This document shows, piece by piece, positions 7,632 through 18,499 of a stretch of DNA of 19,258 nt. The notes under the pieces are model-generated. The model made no database searches. It was not told the origin of the DNA and worked only from the letters and a program-made list of their open reading frames with translations. Source of the DNA: Psilocybe azurescens (Eukaryota; Basidiomycota; Agaricomycetes; Agaricales; Agrocybaceae); the NCBI GenBank assembly GCA_023853785.1, contig JAJIRX010000409.1:1-19258 (forward strand), in the 5' to 3' direction. Numbering within the stretch: position 1 is the stretch's first letter; each line of letters opens with the position of its first letter. The translations under genes were made by a program, and so were the position numbers.

Positions 7632-10600
7632 ATGGAGTGGCATGAATCGGATCCTTCAGACGATGAGCACCACCATCTAGACGATACACAGACTACTTCC
7701 AGGAAGAGAAGCAGCCGAGGTAGCTCTTTCCCTACTTCTTCCAAGTTTCGCACCTGTTGACCTTTGATCTCAGCTTGCGATCAGTGTCGCAAGACAAAGA
7801 GTAAATGCGAGAGGTCTGGAGGAGATTCGAAGACTTGCAAAAGCTGCGCCTTGACGGGGACAGGCAAGTCGTCCTAGATCTACGCTCCTCATGATGTCTC
7901 ATTCAACACTTTCAAATCAGCCTGCACTTTTTAGGTATGCCATCGTGCGATTGGACATTATTCTTGGTTTTCACTCATATTCAATACCGTAACAGGGCCT
8001 AGTTATAAACGTGGACCACCGAAAGGCTATATCCATGCTATCGAGCAGCGGTGGCACCAGGTAGAAGCACTGCTAGGGTCTATTCTTCAATGTCCCGATC
8101 CGAGGGTGCAGAGTGTTGTCTCTGATCTTCGGCAGGATGATCTGGCTAGAGAAATTCTCGGAAGAGTCGACTCGGGCCCATACGTGCGTACTTCAATTAC
8201 ACTGCATCGCAGCGACTCTCAACGATGATATCATACATAGGGCCCATCAGGCCGACGAACACAACGAGCCGATGCAACTAAAGAAGACTTTTTGCCTCGA
8301 TTCTGAAGAGCAACGAAAGCGCACATGCTGATTCATCGAGGGCTCGCAGGCAGTCACGGGTATCAAGAGAAATTGTGTCTTCAAATCAGGGTGAGTTTGG
8401 ATTTTATTTTATCCTTTGTTGTGCGCTCCACTGACTGCTTTTTAAGACCATGGTCTCTCCGTTGTACCAACCAAGGAGTGGCAAGACAACCTTTCTAAAC
8501 GTCTAGCTTTTGGTCCTATCACGAGCACAAGTACACGAATGCCTGATGAGCAAGGAGCTCCCTCATCACGGCGGAGACGATTGAACGATAACAACGGATC
8601 GTCACCATCGAACTGGAATACATTATATACGATTGATCCTGCCCCGGGTATGCTTTATTTATATCATTCAAGTAAATGTCCTTTCTTTTACTCAATTATC
8701 GTGTAGATGAAACCGACGAACTGAAAAATGCATCCGAGGGAATGGGCCAATTGTCATTAGACGAGAATCAAGAGGTGAGATATTGAGTTAGACCGTGTTT
8801 TACTCCGTGCCAAATGACTCCTCTAAGGTTCGCTTTCATGGTCAAGCAAGTGGGCTACACCTGCTTGGTCGGAATGAGCGCACAGATGATCGAATAGAGG
8901 GCGGTGTATGGTATGTCCCCATGATGCAAATCTGATTCTATCTCTTCATGATATCTTTAGGCGCCTACCAATGGCGAGAGTTTGGCCCCCTTCTAAATTT
9001 GGCATCGACACGCAACCACAACCCTATCCACACATTGATCTACCTCCGCAAAACATTCAAGACGAACTCATTGACCTCTATTTCATTAATATCCACCCAG
9101 TTTTTCCTGTCATTCACAAAACAAGATTCCTGTCAGAATACAACTCCAGAAAGCAAAGGTTAGCGAACGCTCTGCCTTCGATTACATTGTTTTTTGACAA
9201 CAGTATCAGTGAGAGACAAGACTTTAGAGATTCTCCTGGCGCCGCAAGTACGGGATCTACATACTCCTCGCCTAGACCAGAGCCGACTCAGGAAGTCACC
9301 CGTCTACTGTTGTTCTCGATGTTCGCCGTTGCTGCCCGTTATGTTGCCGACCAACCTCCTGCTCGGGAAGGTAACAAGATGTGGGACGCAGGGTATGAAT
9401 ATCTCGATCATGCACGCAAAATCTTGAGTAAACAAGTGATTTCCCGCGTTCTTGGAGGGTTTATTCATATTCTTTTAGCAAATGTATTTCATATATCTCG
9501 ACCGTCTACAGTGCAGGCTTTGTTGCTCTTGGGGTATAGGGAGTTTGGGATAGGTTCGATGGAGCAGGGATGGATATTTATTGGTATGTTTTTCTGTAGC
9601 GATTGTGATGTAGATGATGTACTGAATGGTCACTATAAGGCTCGGGTATTCGAATGGTCGGTAGCTTTTCTGGTTGACAATGACTGAATTCTCATTTGAC
9701 CGACTGCAGGCTTTCGATCTCGGTCTAAATTGCGACTCTGCGGGATGGAAGATGCATGGGCATGACCTGTTTTCGCCTGAAGAGACGCAGACTAGACGTC
9801 AGATATGGTGGGCATGCACTCTAACAGACAGGTAAGATTGCGACAAGGGTCTTATTTGAAGTAATAATTTAATTGGCGTGCCAGATATGGATCTATATAT
9901 ATGGGTACGCTTCTTGACATTCAGACTGGCTCTTGACCCCACAACGTCTTCGCAGGTCGTCCGACTATGATCAAAGATGAAGACTTCGATACCCCGTTAC
10001 CTAGTGTCGATCCAGTCAGTCATTATGCATTCATTGCAGATCTCACTCGTATCTAATATTTGGACATATGCTAGGTGCAAGATCGACAATTATGGCAGCC
10101 TAGCTTAACCAGGGATAACATAGCTTATCCTCCTGTTCCCGGTCGGGTGATGAGTGCATTCTGTGCCACATCTAGACTAGGTGTGTTCCAGAGCTACCCT
10201 CTGTCCGTTCCGTTCTCTCATATTTTGGTGCAAACAAGCCGTCATCCTGGGTGCTATTGTGACACAGATATACCCAGTACGCTCCAGGTCAAGTGCCACA
10301 CGACAAGCCATGCTAGCGGATCTGGAGAGCCGATTAGACCAATGGTATATCACTCTTCCCGATGAACTTCACTATGATGGTTCAGGCAAGAAACTCACGC
10401 CACCACCGCAAATATTGTACTTGCATGTCCGCTATTGGGGCGCTGTGCTGTTACTTCATCGTGCTTTGTGAGCTTTTCTATGTTCCGTATATGTCGCGTT
10501 TATTCATACGATAATCTTAGCATACCCAATTGGAAAGGGTACGGACTTTGGATTTTGCCTTCCAGATAGAGGTTCACTTATTTTCGACGTAGACAAACAC

Positions 10601-11684
10601 AAACGCTTCATCGGTCGAGTGTTGGCACAAGAGCATTTGATCTCTCTCATTCCGCAGCGTGTCATATCATTTCAATCGGTAATATTCTTCTCTTATCACC
10701 GAGAATAACATACCGAAACAAACATTAGTGACAAGTTATCGTGAAACCTTTACGATGAAGAAGGCTTCCCATTTTTAACATCGTATCTTCTTGCCGCAGC
10801 GTACGTACGTTTCTTATCATTTGTGGTTCCGAGTCTGACTCGTTTTTCAGAATAATGCACATTCTGACACGTACGTTGCCGAGGATACCAAGATAATTTT
10901 ACTTGGGCGCTAATCGGAGATCATTCTAGTGACTGTTCGACCGGATAATATTGAAGCTAGCGTCGCATTGCAGAATTGCATGATAGCTCTCAAAGAAATG
11001 GAGGTGGGTTGTATTTAAATACACTTTTGGAGTTTGACCGACTCTTTATATGGCCAACAGGTTGTTTGGCCAAGTGCTTCTCGGGCCTGGGAGCTATTGA
11101 ATGGAGTTCATCTGCGAGCTCAGGCGCATCCACTTACCCAGCCTATACGTTCTCCACCACAATATCCGTATACCGATCGAAACAAGAGAGGAGCTCAAGA
11201 TGCCTTTGGAGAAGAGAAGCCGTCGGATTATCTCCAACGTGAAATGTTTCGACCGTCTGGCACGCCGGATCACTCAGGCAACGAGATGGTCAACGAGAAC
11301 GCAAACGGGGTACAGGAAATCAGTACGCGATTGATGGCACACATGCTTGGCTTAGAAATTCCTGGTGTGGAACCATCAACTTCTTACTATCCTGGTTACG
11401 AATGGTGGCCACGAATGAACCAGGGTGGAAGCTATCCTATACAGACCTCGCAGAATGCGCAGTATCCGACCAGCGCGGATTTTACGCCTGACATGCAGCA
11501 GGCGATGAATAATGCTGGAGGAGCGTCTGGGAACCTGCAAGTCGGGGACGGGACGAACCAGTGGGAACAAAGTATTAATACGACTGGGGTGCCGCAGGTG
11601 GGAGACTACGGAATGATGGCTGCGAACAGTCACAATAACAGCAACCTGAGTTACACGTATGACTTTGGACAGTATGGGATTTGA
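7632..11684 (+). CDS. Zn(II)2Cys6 transcription factor with fungal-specific domain
   Basis: A fungal DNA-binding regulator. The zinc cluster CX2CX6CX9CX2CX6C spans about residues 31-61 (ACDQCRKTKSKC, CKSC, TACTF), followed by the linker GPSYKRGPPKGYIHAIEQRW, found after the cluster in many such factors. A middle Fungal_trans (PF04082-like) domain shows LIDLYFINIHPVFPVIHK, LLLFSMFAVAARYVADQP, RPSTVQALLLLGYREFGIGS, IWWACTLTDRYGSIYMGRP, DEDFDTPLPSVDP and VRYWGAVLLLHRAF. The C-terminus is Gln/Asn/Gly-rich, a plausible activation region. I infer 22 exons (first 7632-7719, last 11061-11684) and 967 residues; five exons are 20 nt or shorter, and the second intron is GC-AG. Frame breaks near 7930, 8291 and 10769 each fit one missing base. 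Targets are unknown. Homologs may be annotated as XlnR-like, but I do not claim that function. Confidence 0.92.
7864..7920 (+). other. GC-AG intron in the zinc-cluster gene
   Basis: The donor is gcaagt, the usual form of rare GC-AG introns, and the acceptor is aaatcag. It interrupts the zinc cluster between the fifth and sixth cysteines. Splicing to the next short exon restores TACTF. No GT donor nearby preserves the cluster. Confidence 0.75.
7921..7934 (+). other. Micro-exon encoding the last zinc-cluster cysteine
   Basis: This exon is 14 nt as given, probably 15 nt in reality because its T run appears one short. It lies between two introns and carries the sixth cysteine of the cluster (CTFL). 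Missing it would destroy the DNA-binding domain in a gene model. Confidence 0.7.
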
Positions 11685-11929
11685 AGGATATGTACATAGC
11701 ATAGTATATAAATTGTATATTAGTGAGGGGCTGAGTGAGAATCTAATCTTTTGATGGGATTGACGATCAAAACTTAAATGGGATTACAATGAGATGAGAT
11801 TGAATTGGTTACATAACGCCTCACCTGAGCCGAATGTGATCGCAATCACCTTGGACCTTCGTGGACCCACGATTGACGATTTCCCACTTGTTGGTCCAGC
11901 TTGTCCCCAGCGCCTACCCGTTAACCACC
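11685..11929. promoter_or_regulatory. Intergenic region between zinc-cluster and forkhead genes
   Basis: These 245 bases must hold the 3' end of the upstream gene and the promoter of the forkhead gene. The first 100 bases are AT-rich (tatataaattgtatatt at about 11704), as expected for a fungal 3' end. No further element is recognisable. Confidence 0.4.
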
Positions 11930-13916
11930 ATGTCCCACCTCCACGACCTACTCAACCCAGATTCAAGTGGCAATCAGTCACCAATGTATGTCTGCAAGCA
12001 GATCTCTCATGAACCAGCAGCTGAACAGGGCTACTCCCCAGATTGGCAGTCGAGACCGAGCCAGAGCCGACTGATACTTCATCAGGAGAGGACGAAATTT
12101 CCCCAGTATCTGATGACGAAATTGATGAACTTGATGAAGAGTCCGCTGAGGAGGAGGAGTTCGATGAGCCCCCACCTCGTCCGGAACTCAGGTCTGTGGT
12201 ACTGGAGGAGGCGGAGGCTGAGGGCTCACACCCTGATGGGCCACAATCAGATAATAAGGATGATCACGTCACCACTCGAAAGGACGGCAAACGGGCGGAT
12301 AAAGCCACAGAGCCTGCGCCGAGGAGGAGGCTGGAAAAACACGATAGAAAGATCGACTTAGGTCTGCACGATCACAAGGCACACGCTGACTGTCCGGACA
12401 CCTTAGCCTGCCTTCCTGATACCCACGGGCGCCCACAACACACGCTTCCAGTGATCCTTCGATGCGCTATCCTTGGCAGCCCCGAAAGCGACTCACTATT
12501 CGAGAAATCTACGCGACAATGGAATCAAAATACCCTTATTACAAGTCGGCTGGACAAACTTGGAAGGTACATGCCCTGTGTTGTTCCCCGTTTCCACGTG
12601 TTCATTGTCCCATTTAACTTTCTATAAAACAGCAATCAGTTCGACATCATCTTTCACTTAATCGACTGTTCGAGCGTCAGCCACGACCTGTTACTGATCC
12701 TGGGTTTGGATCTTATTGGACTGTCAATTTGTCCGCCCCTCCTGGTACCAAACGTCCTCGTAAGAGAGGCAGGCCGAACAAGGATGCTGAAGGTTCCAGT
12801 GCAGCCGCGAAAAAGGGATCGGGCTCGAAATCGGGAGATAACTCGCCTGTGTCGCTAGTGCCTCCAGGGCCCACCAAATTTCAATTTCAACCACAAACTC
12901 ATCCTGCCCCGCCTCCTCCACCTTTACCACTTCCACAAGTCAACACACTTTCACTACATTCACCTTTGACTCTCCAACCACCACCGCAGTCACGACCACA
13001 AGGCAATCCACAACCTTCAATTTCGGCGCCATTGGCACTTCCACTTCCAGCGCGCGGCTCTCAAGTCCCAATTACACACACTTCTCAATTCGCACCTATA
13101 CAACTTACAATGTACGACCCTCGACAGCACCATCCGCCACCACCAAACTACCCACCACAACTAAAATCTCCCACTCATCTTCACCCACATCGTCCACACG
13201 AGTCCCAGCGTCCTCAAGATTCTCGGGCACACGATATCCAGAGACAACAAGAGGCACAGAGACAGCAAGAAGCACAACGACAACATGATGCACAGCGCCA
13301 ACAGGATACTCAACGGCGGCATCAGCATGACACGCGTCGCAATTCAGTGTCTCAACAAACTAATCTACACAGTTACCGGAAACCGTCGACACCGGTTACA
13401 CCACTTTCTGGTGGCGAATCCACTTATCCACCATCTTCTAAAGACTCAGAAGCCGAAGATGGCATGAACACTAACGGTCCTACCATCTCTGATGACGAGT
13501 TTGAAAGCGAGGAAGAAATGATACATCCTTATGTCCGACGCGAATCTCAGATTGGAGCTTTCGTGCCGACAAGACCTTCACCCATCTTTTCTCTTCCTCC
13601 CTTCTCGACATTGGAGCACAACAGAGAGGACATCGTGGAACACATGCGACATGAAATTGCCACTCTTCGTCGCACGTCTGCGGAGGCAGTTTCCACCTCC
13701 CTCCGACTCACAGAACAGCTGGCAAATGCTAATTTAGAGGTCTCTAGGTCCCGTGAAGCGGTTAGAGATCTAGAAGACATGTTACAGAGAGAAGCAACTC
13801 AGCGCAAAGAGGCCGAAAGGATGAAAGAACAAGAAGTGGAACGACGACGCGCCGCGGAGCATGCATTGGGCTCGCTAGCGAATCGATCGCCGGTGACACG
13901 AACGCGACCTACATGA
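11930..13916 (+). CDS. Forkhead (FOX) transcription factor with AT-hook and coiled coil
   Basis: Three exons (11930-11985, 12042-12566, 12633-13916) give 621 residues. An acidic stretch (SGEDEISPVSDDEIDELDEE) near residue 30-55 precedes the forkhead domain at about 136-230: CPDTLACLPDTHGRPQHTLP, VILRCAILGSP, RKRLTIREIYATMESKYPYY, TWKQSVRHHLSLNRLFERQP and GFGSYWTVNL. The helix-3 recognition core VRHHLSLN is intact. An AT-hook (KRGRPNK) follows directly. The middle is Pro/Gln/His-rich with a QRQQEA repeat, and the end (residues about 525-605) is a charged coiled coil, suggesting dimerisation. One frame break in the C run at 12480-12483, inside the domain, would separate ILGSP from RKRLT; adding one base restores a normal forkhead. 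An intron also interrupts the domain. Role inferred: nuclear DNA-binding regulator; targets unknown. Confidence 0.92.
13239..13310 (+). repeat. Tandem 18-bp repeat encoding QRQQEA-like hexads
   Basis: Four consecutive 18-base units in the forkhead gene encode QRQQEA, QRQQEA, QRQHDA and QRQQDT, followed by a degenerate fifth unit. The region is Gln/Arg-rich and probably disordered or helical. In-frame copy-number variation between strains is likely. Confidence 0.8.
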
Positions 13917-14087
13917 ATTTCTTGGACTCATCGGTAACACAACATCTTTTTGCCTCTTTCATTAGGAGGGCCACTGGAAGGGCTCCTCCTCTTCTGAAAC
14001 GCTTTGTGCGAAATATCTATTTCCCCCCTGCAGGCGAGCTACTTGCACAGGGATATTTACCCCAACATAGAGACGGATGCTCGATAT

Positions 14088-14109
14088 ATTTCCCCACGAG
14101 TTGGGAAAT
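14088..14109. repeat. Short inverted repeat (hairpin) downstream of forkhead gene
   Basis: ATTTCCC and GGGAAAT are perfect complements separated by eight bases, so an RNA from either strand could form a 7-bp stem, with one more possible pair inside. It lies about 170 bases past the forkhead stop, within its probable 3' untranslated region. It may be chance. Confidence 0.35.
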
Positions 14110-14313
14110 TTAGACAAGGACTCAGGCCCCTACTTCCCATGCGATTTTCTTTCTCGTTTCCGGTATTGCACTCGCATTCACATATTACTATCTGGATTTG
14201 GCCGGGTGGTTTCCGGACCCATCACACTACAAAACAGGTTGGTGGTGGAATTTTCCCTTGCTATTCATTCACCAGTGCCATCGTGATCCCCTATGGGTAC
14301 GAGTACTACTAAT

Positions 14314-14334
14314 ACCCTAGTCATCAAACCCTAG
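14314..14334 (+). promoter_or_regulatory. Paired ACCCTAG motifs (telobox-like) upstream of UTP13
   Basis: ACCCTAG occurs at 14314-14320 and again at 14328-14334, 14 bases apart and about 190 bases before the UTP13 ATG. ACCCTA-type sites are bound by Tbf1-like proteins at ribosomal and ribosome-biogenesis promoters in several fungi. UTP13 is a ribosome-biogenesis gene, so the position fits, but this is inference from motif and location. Confidence 0.3.
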
Positions 14335-14522
14335 TATGTCTCTAGTATGCCCATGGTCGTCGGGGAGAGGACGCTGTGGAAGTGGAAGTCGTAGTCAACC
14401 ATGGTCAATTACATACATACACGAACAAACAACATTTTCTAGTCGTGATCGGGTACTGCCAGATCTGGCCCTCATACATTATCTCTTTTTGTTTTGTTTT
14501 GCCTTTGCACATACGACTGGCG

Positions 14523-17500
14523 ATGGCTGTTCCTACTGGACGCCCGAAACTAAAGACTGCGTGCGCCAATTCTTGGAATTCTGTGAAAAACTGAGTGTTT
14601 TAATGTTCTGCGTAGGTTTAAAAGGCGCGTACTATCGCGCCGCTTTATACGTCTGGTGCTGTGGCTATCACGCTTGATGGCACGAGACTGGTCACTTGTG
14701 TTGCGGAGGATATCCTCTTAACGGACGTTGCGAGTGGTGTGGAAATCTGTCGTTTTGTTGGGGTGCGCCTTTTGTTTTGTTTTGGTCTGTAGTTTTTGTG
14801 CTGACTTTAGGTTCCCGGAATAGGATACCCAACCTATCAATTCACTGTGCATTACACCGTCAGGATCGCACCTTACCGTGTTCACCTCGTCACTTTCTCT
14901 ACGGGTGTATGAACTGCCCGACTCAAAGAGCCTCTCAAGAAGCGAGTGCCTCCCATACGCGTCGTCGGCCGTGCCCACGAAGCCCCCGTTCATGTCTGCA
15001 AAGCCGACCCGACATCGACGTACCTCGCATCCGGCTCCGCCGACGGCGTCGTCAAAGTCTGGGACATCATCCGTGGATACGTCACCCACGTCTTCAGGGG
15101 CCACGGCGGGGTCGTCAGCGCGCTGACCTTCAACTACCCGCGGGATGCGTCGTCGGTCGTCGCGCAGGAGAACCAGACTATGCATCTGATCACCGCGTCG
15201 GTGGACACCCGGATCCGCGTGTTTAATTTAACAGAAGGCGCGTCGACGTCGAGCGGGGAGGCAAGCCCGAGGCGGTCCTGGAAGGACATGTGTCTGTTCC
15301 GCGAGGTTTGGATGTTTCGGCGGATGGAAGATGGCTCGTCAGCGGTGGAAGAGATTCGGTGGTGTTGATCTGGGACCTGCTCTCCAAATCATCTTCCGCT
15401 AAAATCAAAAATCGAGTCGGAAGACGCCTGCTCTGACTCCGAGTCTTGCCAAAACGATACCCATCCTGGAGAGAGTTGAGGCTGTAGGATTTTGGCAGAA
15501 GAAGACGCCAGCAAGATTAGATTCTACACGGGTGGAGAAAAGGGTGTCATCAAAATCTGGGATGGAAAGAAAGGCGAGATTGTTCAGACGTTTGGCGAAG
15601 AGGACGTAGCTGCATCTGAAGATTTGGAGGAGCAGCGGCAGATCATGAACATACTGTGAGTTTTCTTTTGTTCGTTGGAGGGCTCAATAATTATATCGTT
15701 ATGAAGCTATCTTCCCTCGACATTGACTATGGTATCTGTCCATGCAGACCAAAATATCATATTCCATTCTGTTGTAGATGGATCTCTCGCGCCAGTTAAT
15801 TGGGTACAACGACGAAATCGTCGACGCTACTTTCCTCAGTCTCCCTCAATCCACGGATTCGCCCCTCCAGCGCGATTCACACGTCGCCTTTGCGACAAAC
15901 TCATCTCTCATCCGAGTTTACTCGACCCAAAATCTTGACGCCCGTCTGCTTGAAGGGCATTCCGAAATCGTCCTTTCTCTAGACCACTCGGGCGACGGAG
16001 CTGTTCTGGTTAGTGGTAGCAAAGATAAAACGGTGAGGATCTGGGCGCCCATTGCAGCGGATTCGAGTACTTCCGGATCATCGTGGGGATACGACTGCGT
16101 TGGTATCTGTGAAGGGCACGCGGAAAGCGTCGGAGCCGTCTCGATGTCGCGAGGCGCGGAGAGCCTCAAGTTCATGTTCACCGGCAGTCAGGATAGGACC
16201 ATCAAGATGTGGGACCTGTCAGACGTTCCTTCTCAGGTCGCGGACGCCGTTGCCGTTGTCCGGTGTAAAAGCTTGACGACGCACAAAGCGCACGAAAAGA
16301 CATCAACTCGCTCGACGTCTCGCCGAACGACCGCTTCTTGGTGTCGGGCTCGCAGGATCGCACGGCGAAGATTTTCGAGATCCAGTACACCGTGGGGTCG
16401 GGTGGCGCGGTGAGAGGAGCTCAAGCTGATCGGGACGTGCAAGGGCCACAAGCGGGGTGTGTGGACGGTACGCTTTGGACGGGCGGAGCGGGTCCTGGCG
16501 ACGGGAAGCGGCGACAAGACGGTGAAGCTTTGGAGTCTGGATGATTATTCGTGTCTGCGGACATTCGAGGGCACACCAACTCGGTGTTGCGCGTCGATTT
16601 CCTTAATGCGGGCTTACAGCTTGTCAGTACTGGCTCGGATGGGTTGGTCAAACTCTGGAATATCCGCGAGGAAGAGTGTACGGCAACTCTGGACAATCAT
16701 GAGGACAAAGTATGTGAAAAAGTTTCTTCTCTCTCGCACGCGTGCACACACAGTTGTGTGATATTAATCACCACTTTCGAACTAAATAGGTGTGGGCACT
16801 GGCTGTCAGTTCGGATGAACGCACGATCGTTTCAGGCGCTGCAGACTCGGTTGTCACTTTCTGGGAAGATTGCACAGAGGAAGATGAAGCTGAGAAAGAA
16901 AACAAGCGAGTCGATCTAGTTCTCAAGTGCGGTTTGCTCTCAATGATTCTCGTGCCACGGTTAACTCATTTTCTGGTTTGTTTTTGTTAGAGATCAAGAT
17001 TTCTTGAACTACGTTGCACTGCGCGATTACAAACAAGCTATACAATTGGCATTGGCGATGTCGCAGCCGGGACGTCTACTTGGTCTATTCAAAGACGTCG
17101 CTGCTTCTCAAGAAGGGGAACTCGAATCGACTTCATTAACGGGCAGCGCATCTGTGGATGAGGTTATCCGAACACTCAGTGGCTCTGAGCTCGCCAAACT
17201 TTTGCGATATGTGCGGGACTGGAATACGAACGCTAAAACGTCTGCGGTTGCGCAACGGGTCTTGTTTACGATTGTGAAATTGCAGTCTGCGGACAATGTG
17301 ATCCAAGCATTCGGAGACGAGACGACTGAAAAATATTTGCCGATGGAGACGATGACGACAATACCCTAATTGCAGATGGTCCCAGGACAGGGCGTACGGC
17401 GCTAAAGGAACTGGTGGACGCGCTCATACCCTACTCGGAGCGACATCAATCTAGAATGGAAAGGCTAGTGCAGGAGAGCTACGTAGTTGATTACATTCTG

Positions 17501-17599
17501 GGCGAGATGGACGATGGGATGTTCGATAATGACTTGCTTGGTGATGATGACGACGATGATTTCATGAATGTTGATAGTGCTACAGTTGGAATGGCATGA
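14523..17599 (+). CDS. UTP13: U3 snoRNP / SSU processome WD40 protein UTP13 (TBL3)
   Basis: UTP13 is a nucleolar scaffold of the UTP-B subcomplex needed for 18S rRNA processing. Six exons inferred: 14523-14560, 14616-14762, 14824-15655, 15707-16709, 16790-16926, 16991-17599, about 925 residues. Two WD40 propellers are visible: [40 protein letters not shown]; then [70 protein letters not shown] and [13 protein letters not shown]. The C-terminal Utp13 domain starts with [20 protein letters not shown] and the protein ends in an acidic tail ([11 protein letters not shown]). About ten frame breaks (near 14624, 14918, 15267, 15420, 15491, 15786, 16296, 16415, 16570, 17340) interrupt it; each fits a lost homopolymer or dinucleotide unit. 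The dense breaks make automated models split this gene. Confidence 0.95.
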
Positions 17600-18499
17600 T
17601 TTCTCGATAGTTGCTTCCTTTCTCTTTTTGTCTATGCATAAATTTTCCCCAAACGACATCCTTGCACTCCGTTGCATAGAGGACCCATTCACCATCCTGA
17701 ATTGAGTCTCTTGTTAGAATACCATCCGTGTCCTCGCATATATGCCCGTTTCGTAGGAGCCACTTTCGCATGACGCCAGGCAGGCATCCCGAATTTGTGG
17801 AGGGTGTGATCCACTTAGATTCACGATAGAACGATACGTTGAATATAGTGGTTTCCATAATCTGAGAGTCCGAGTTATGTAGAAGCAGGTCCCAGCAAAC
17901 CTCTTTGGGCTCGTCTTTCCACTGTTCCTCATTCCTTTCCTTTGCATGTTCGTAGAGATCCCGGATCGTGGTTTTCGTTTCTGTGAAGACGGAAGGCTCA
18001 GTCTGTTCCTTATCGATGTATACTTTAACAGCAGGTCCGTGCAAGGATTCGTTATCGTCAATCGTCTCGTGCGATGGTACCATTGTCGGATCGGAGGACA
18101 GGCTCTGAGCTAGTGGTGTTGCGGCAGCAGCGATTCGTCCTTCTTTAGTAACGGTTATCCGGAGCTGTGGTGGGGTTAAAATGTATGCATGTGAGTTGGG
18201 CACGAAACGCGGTCTCCGAAGGGATTTTTATACCCTATACGCCGTGGATGTATGTCCGCGAATGCGCTGCTCCAGTATGGCATCTAGACAACTGGCCTTG
18301 AGGTATTCATATCTCAGCAGAGATTTTGCGTAAAACCAGTTGTGAGTCTCTGCGGCGGAGATGAGGCGTTCTAAGTGGAGAGGGAGGAGAAAAAGGGAGA
18401 GGGGCCGTTCTTGTCATTATTCCAGGCGAGGGATGTTAAATAGGGGTCGTAGCGAGTGGAAGTGAGTAATTGGTAAGGCGTCAACACATTTTCTTCCAT
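17580..18499 (-). CDS. ABZ2: 4-amino-4-deoxychorismate lyase-like class IV PLP enzyme
   Basis: Family: fold-type IV PLP enzymes (aminotransferase class IV). The closest fit is 4-amino-4-deoxychorismate lyase, which makes p-aminobenzoate for folate. Two exons, 18499-18234 and 18164-17580, separated by a 69-bp intron (gtataa...cag), give about 283 residues. The N-terminus PYQLLTSTRYDPYL and WNNDKNGPSPF, then HLERLISAAETHNW, match fungal relatives. FTETKTTIRDLY holds the probable PLP lysine (in TKTT); METTIFNVSFYR and GCLPGVMRKWLL follow the family pattern for cofactor phosphate binding. A frame break in the A run at 18390-18394 (plus strand) fits one missing base. The true end may be at 17632 if another base is missing near 17645, removing an odd 18-residue tail. 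It is convergent with UTP13. Branched-chain aminotransferase is less likely given length and motifs. Confidence 0.85.
18165..18233 (-). other. Intron in the aminodeoxychorismate lyase-like gene
   Basis: A phase-0 intron of 69 bases with donor gtataa and acceptor caccacag. Removing it joins TSTAYR to LRITVTKEGRI, which fits the family, and removes an in-frame TAA right after the donor. Confidence 0.8.

Larger units (their letters stand above)
13917..14522. promoter_or_regulatory. Intergenic region between forkhead gene and UTP13
   Basis: About 600 bases with no supportable gene; open frames here have no family resemblance. It contains a short inverted repeat at 14088-14109, two ACCCTAG copies at 14314-14334 and a T-rich stretch (14480-14505) just ahead of the UTP13 start. 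Confidence 0.45.

Noticed and set aside
14004..14312. Open frames of about 70-100 codons between the forkhead gene and UTP13
   Set aside because: They show no family resemblance, have biased low-complexity content, overlap each other in different frames, and have no associated exons.
14718..15185. A 155-residue minus-strand open frame
   Set aside because: It is antisense to UTP13 exons 2-3; its length follows from the high GC content there.
14523..17599. UTP13 as a decayed pseudogene because of its ten frame breaks
   Set aside because: Splice sites, WD motifs and the C-terminal domain are intact, UTP13 is essential in fungi, and the same type of break hits all other genes in the window.
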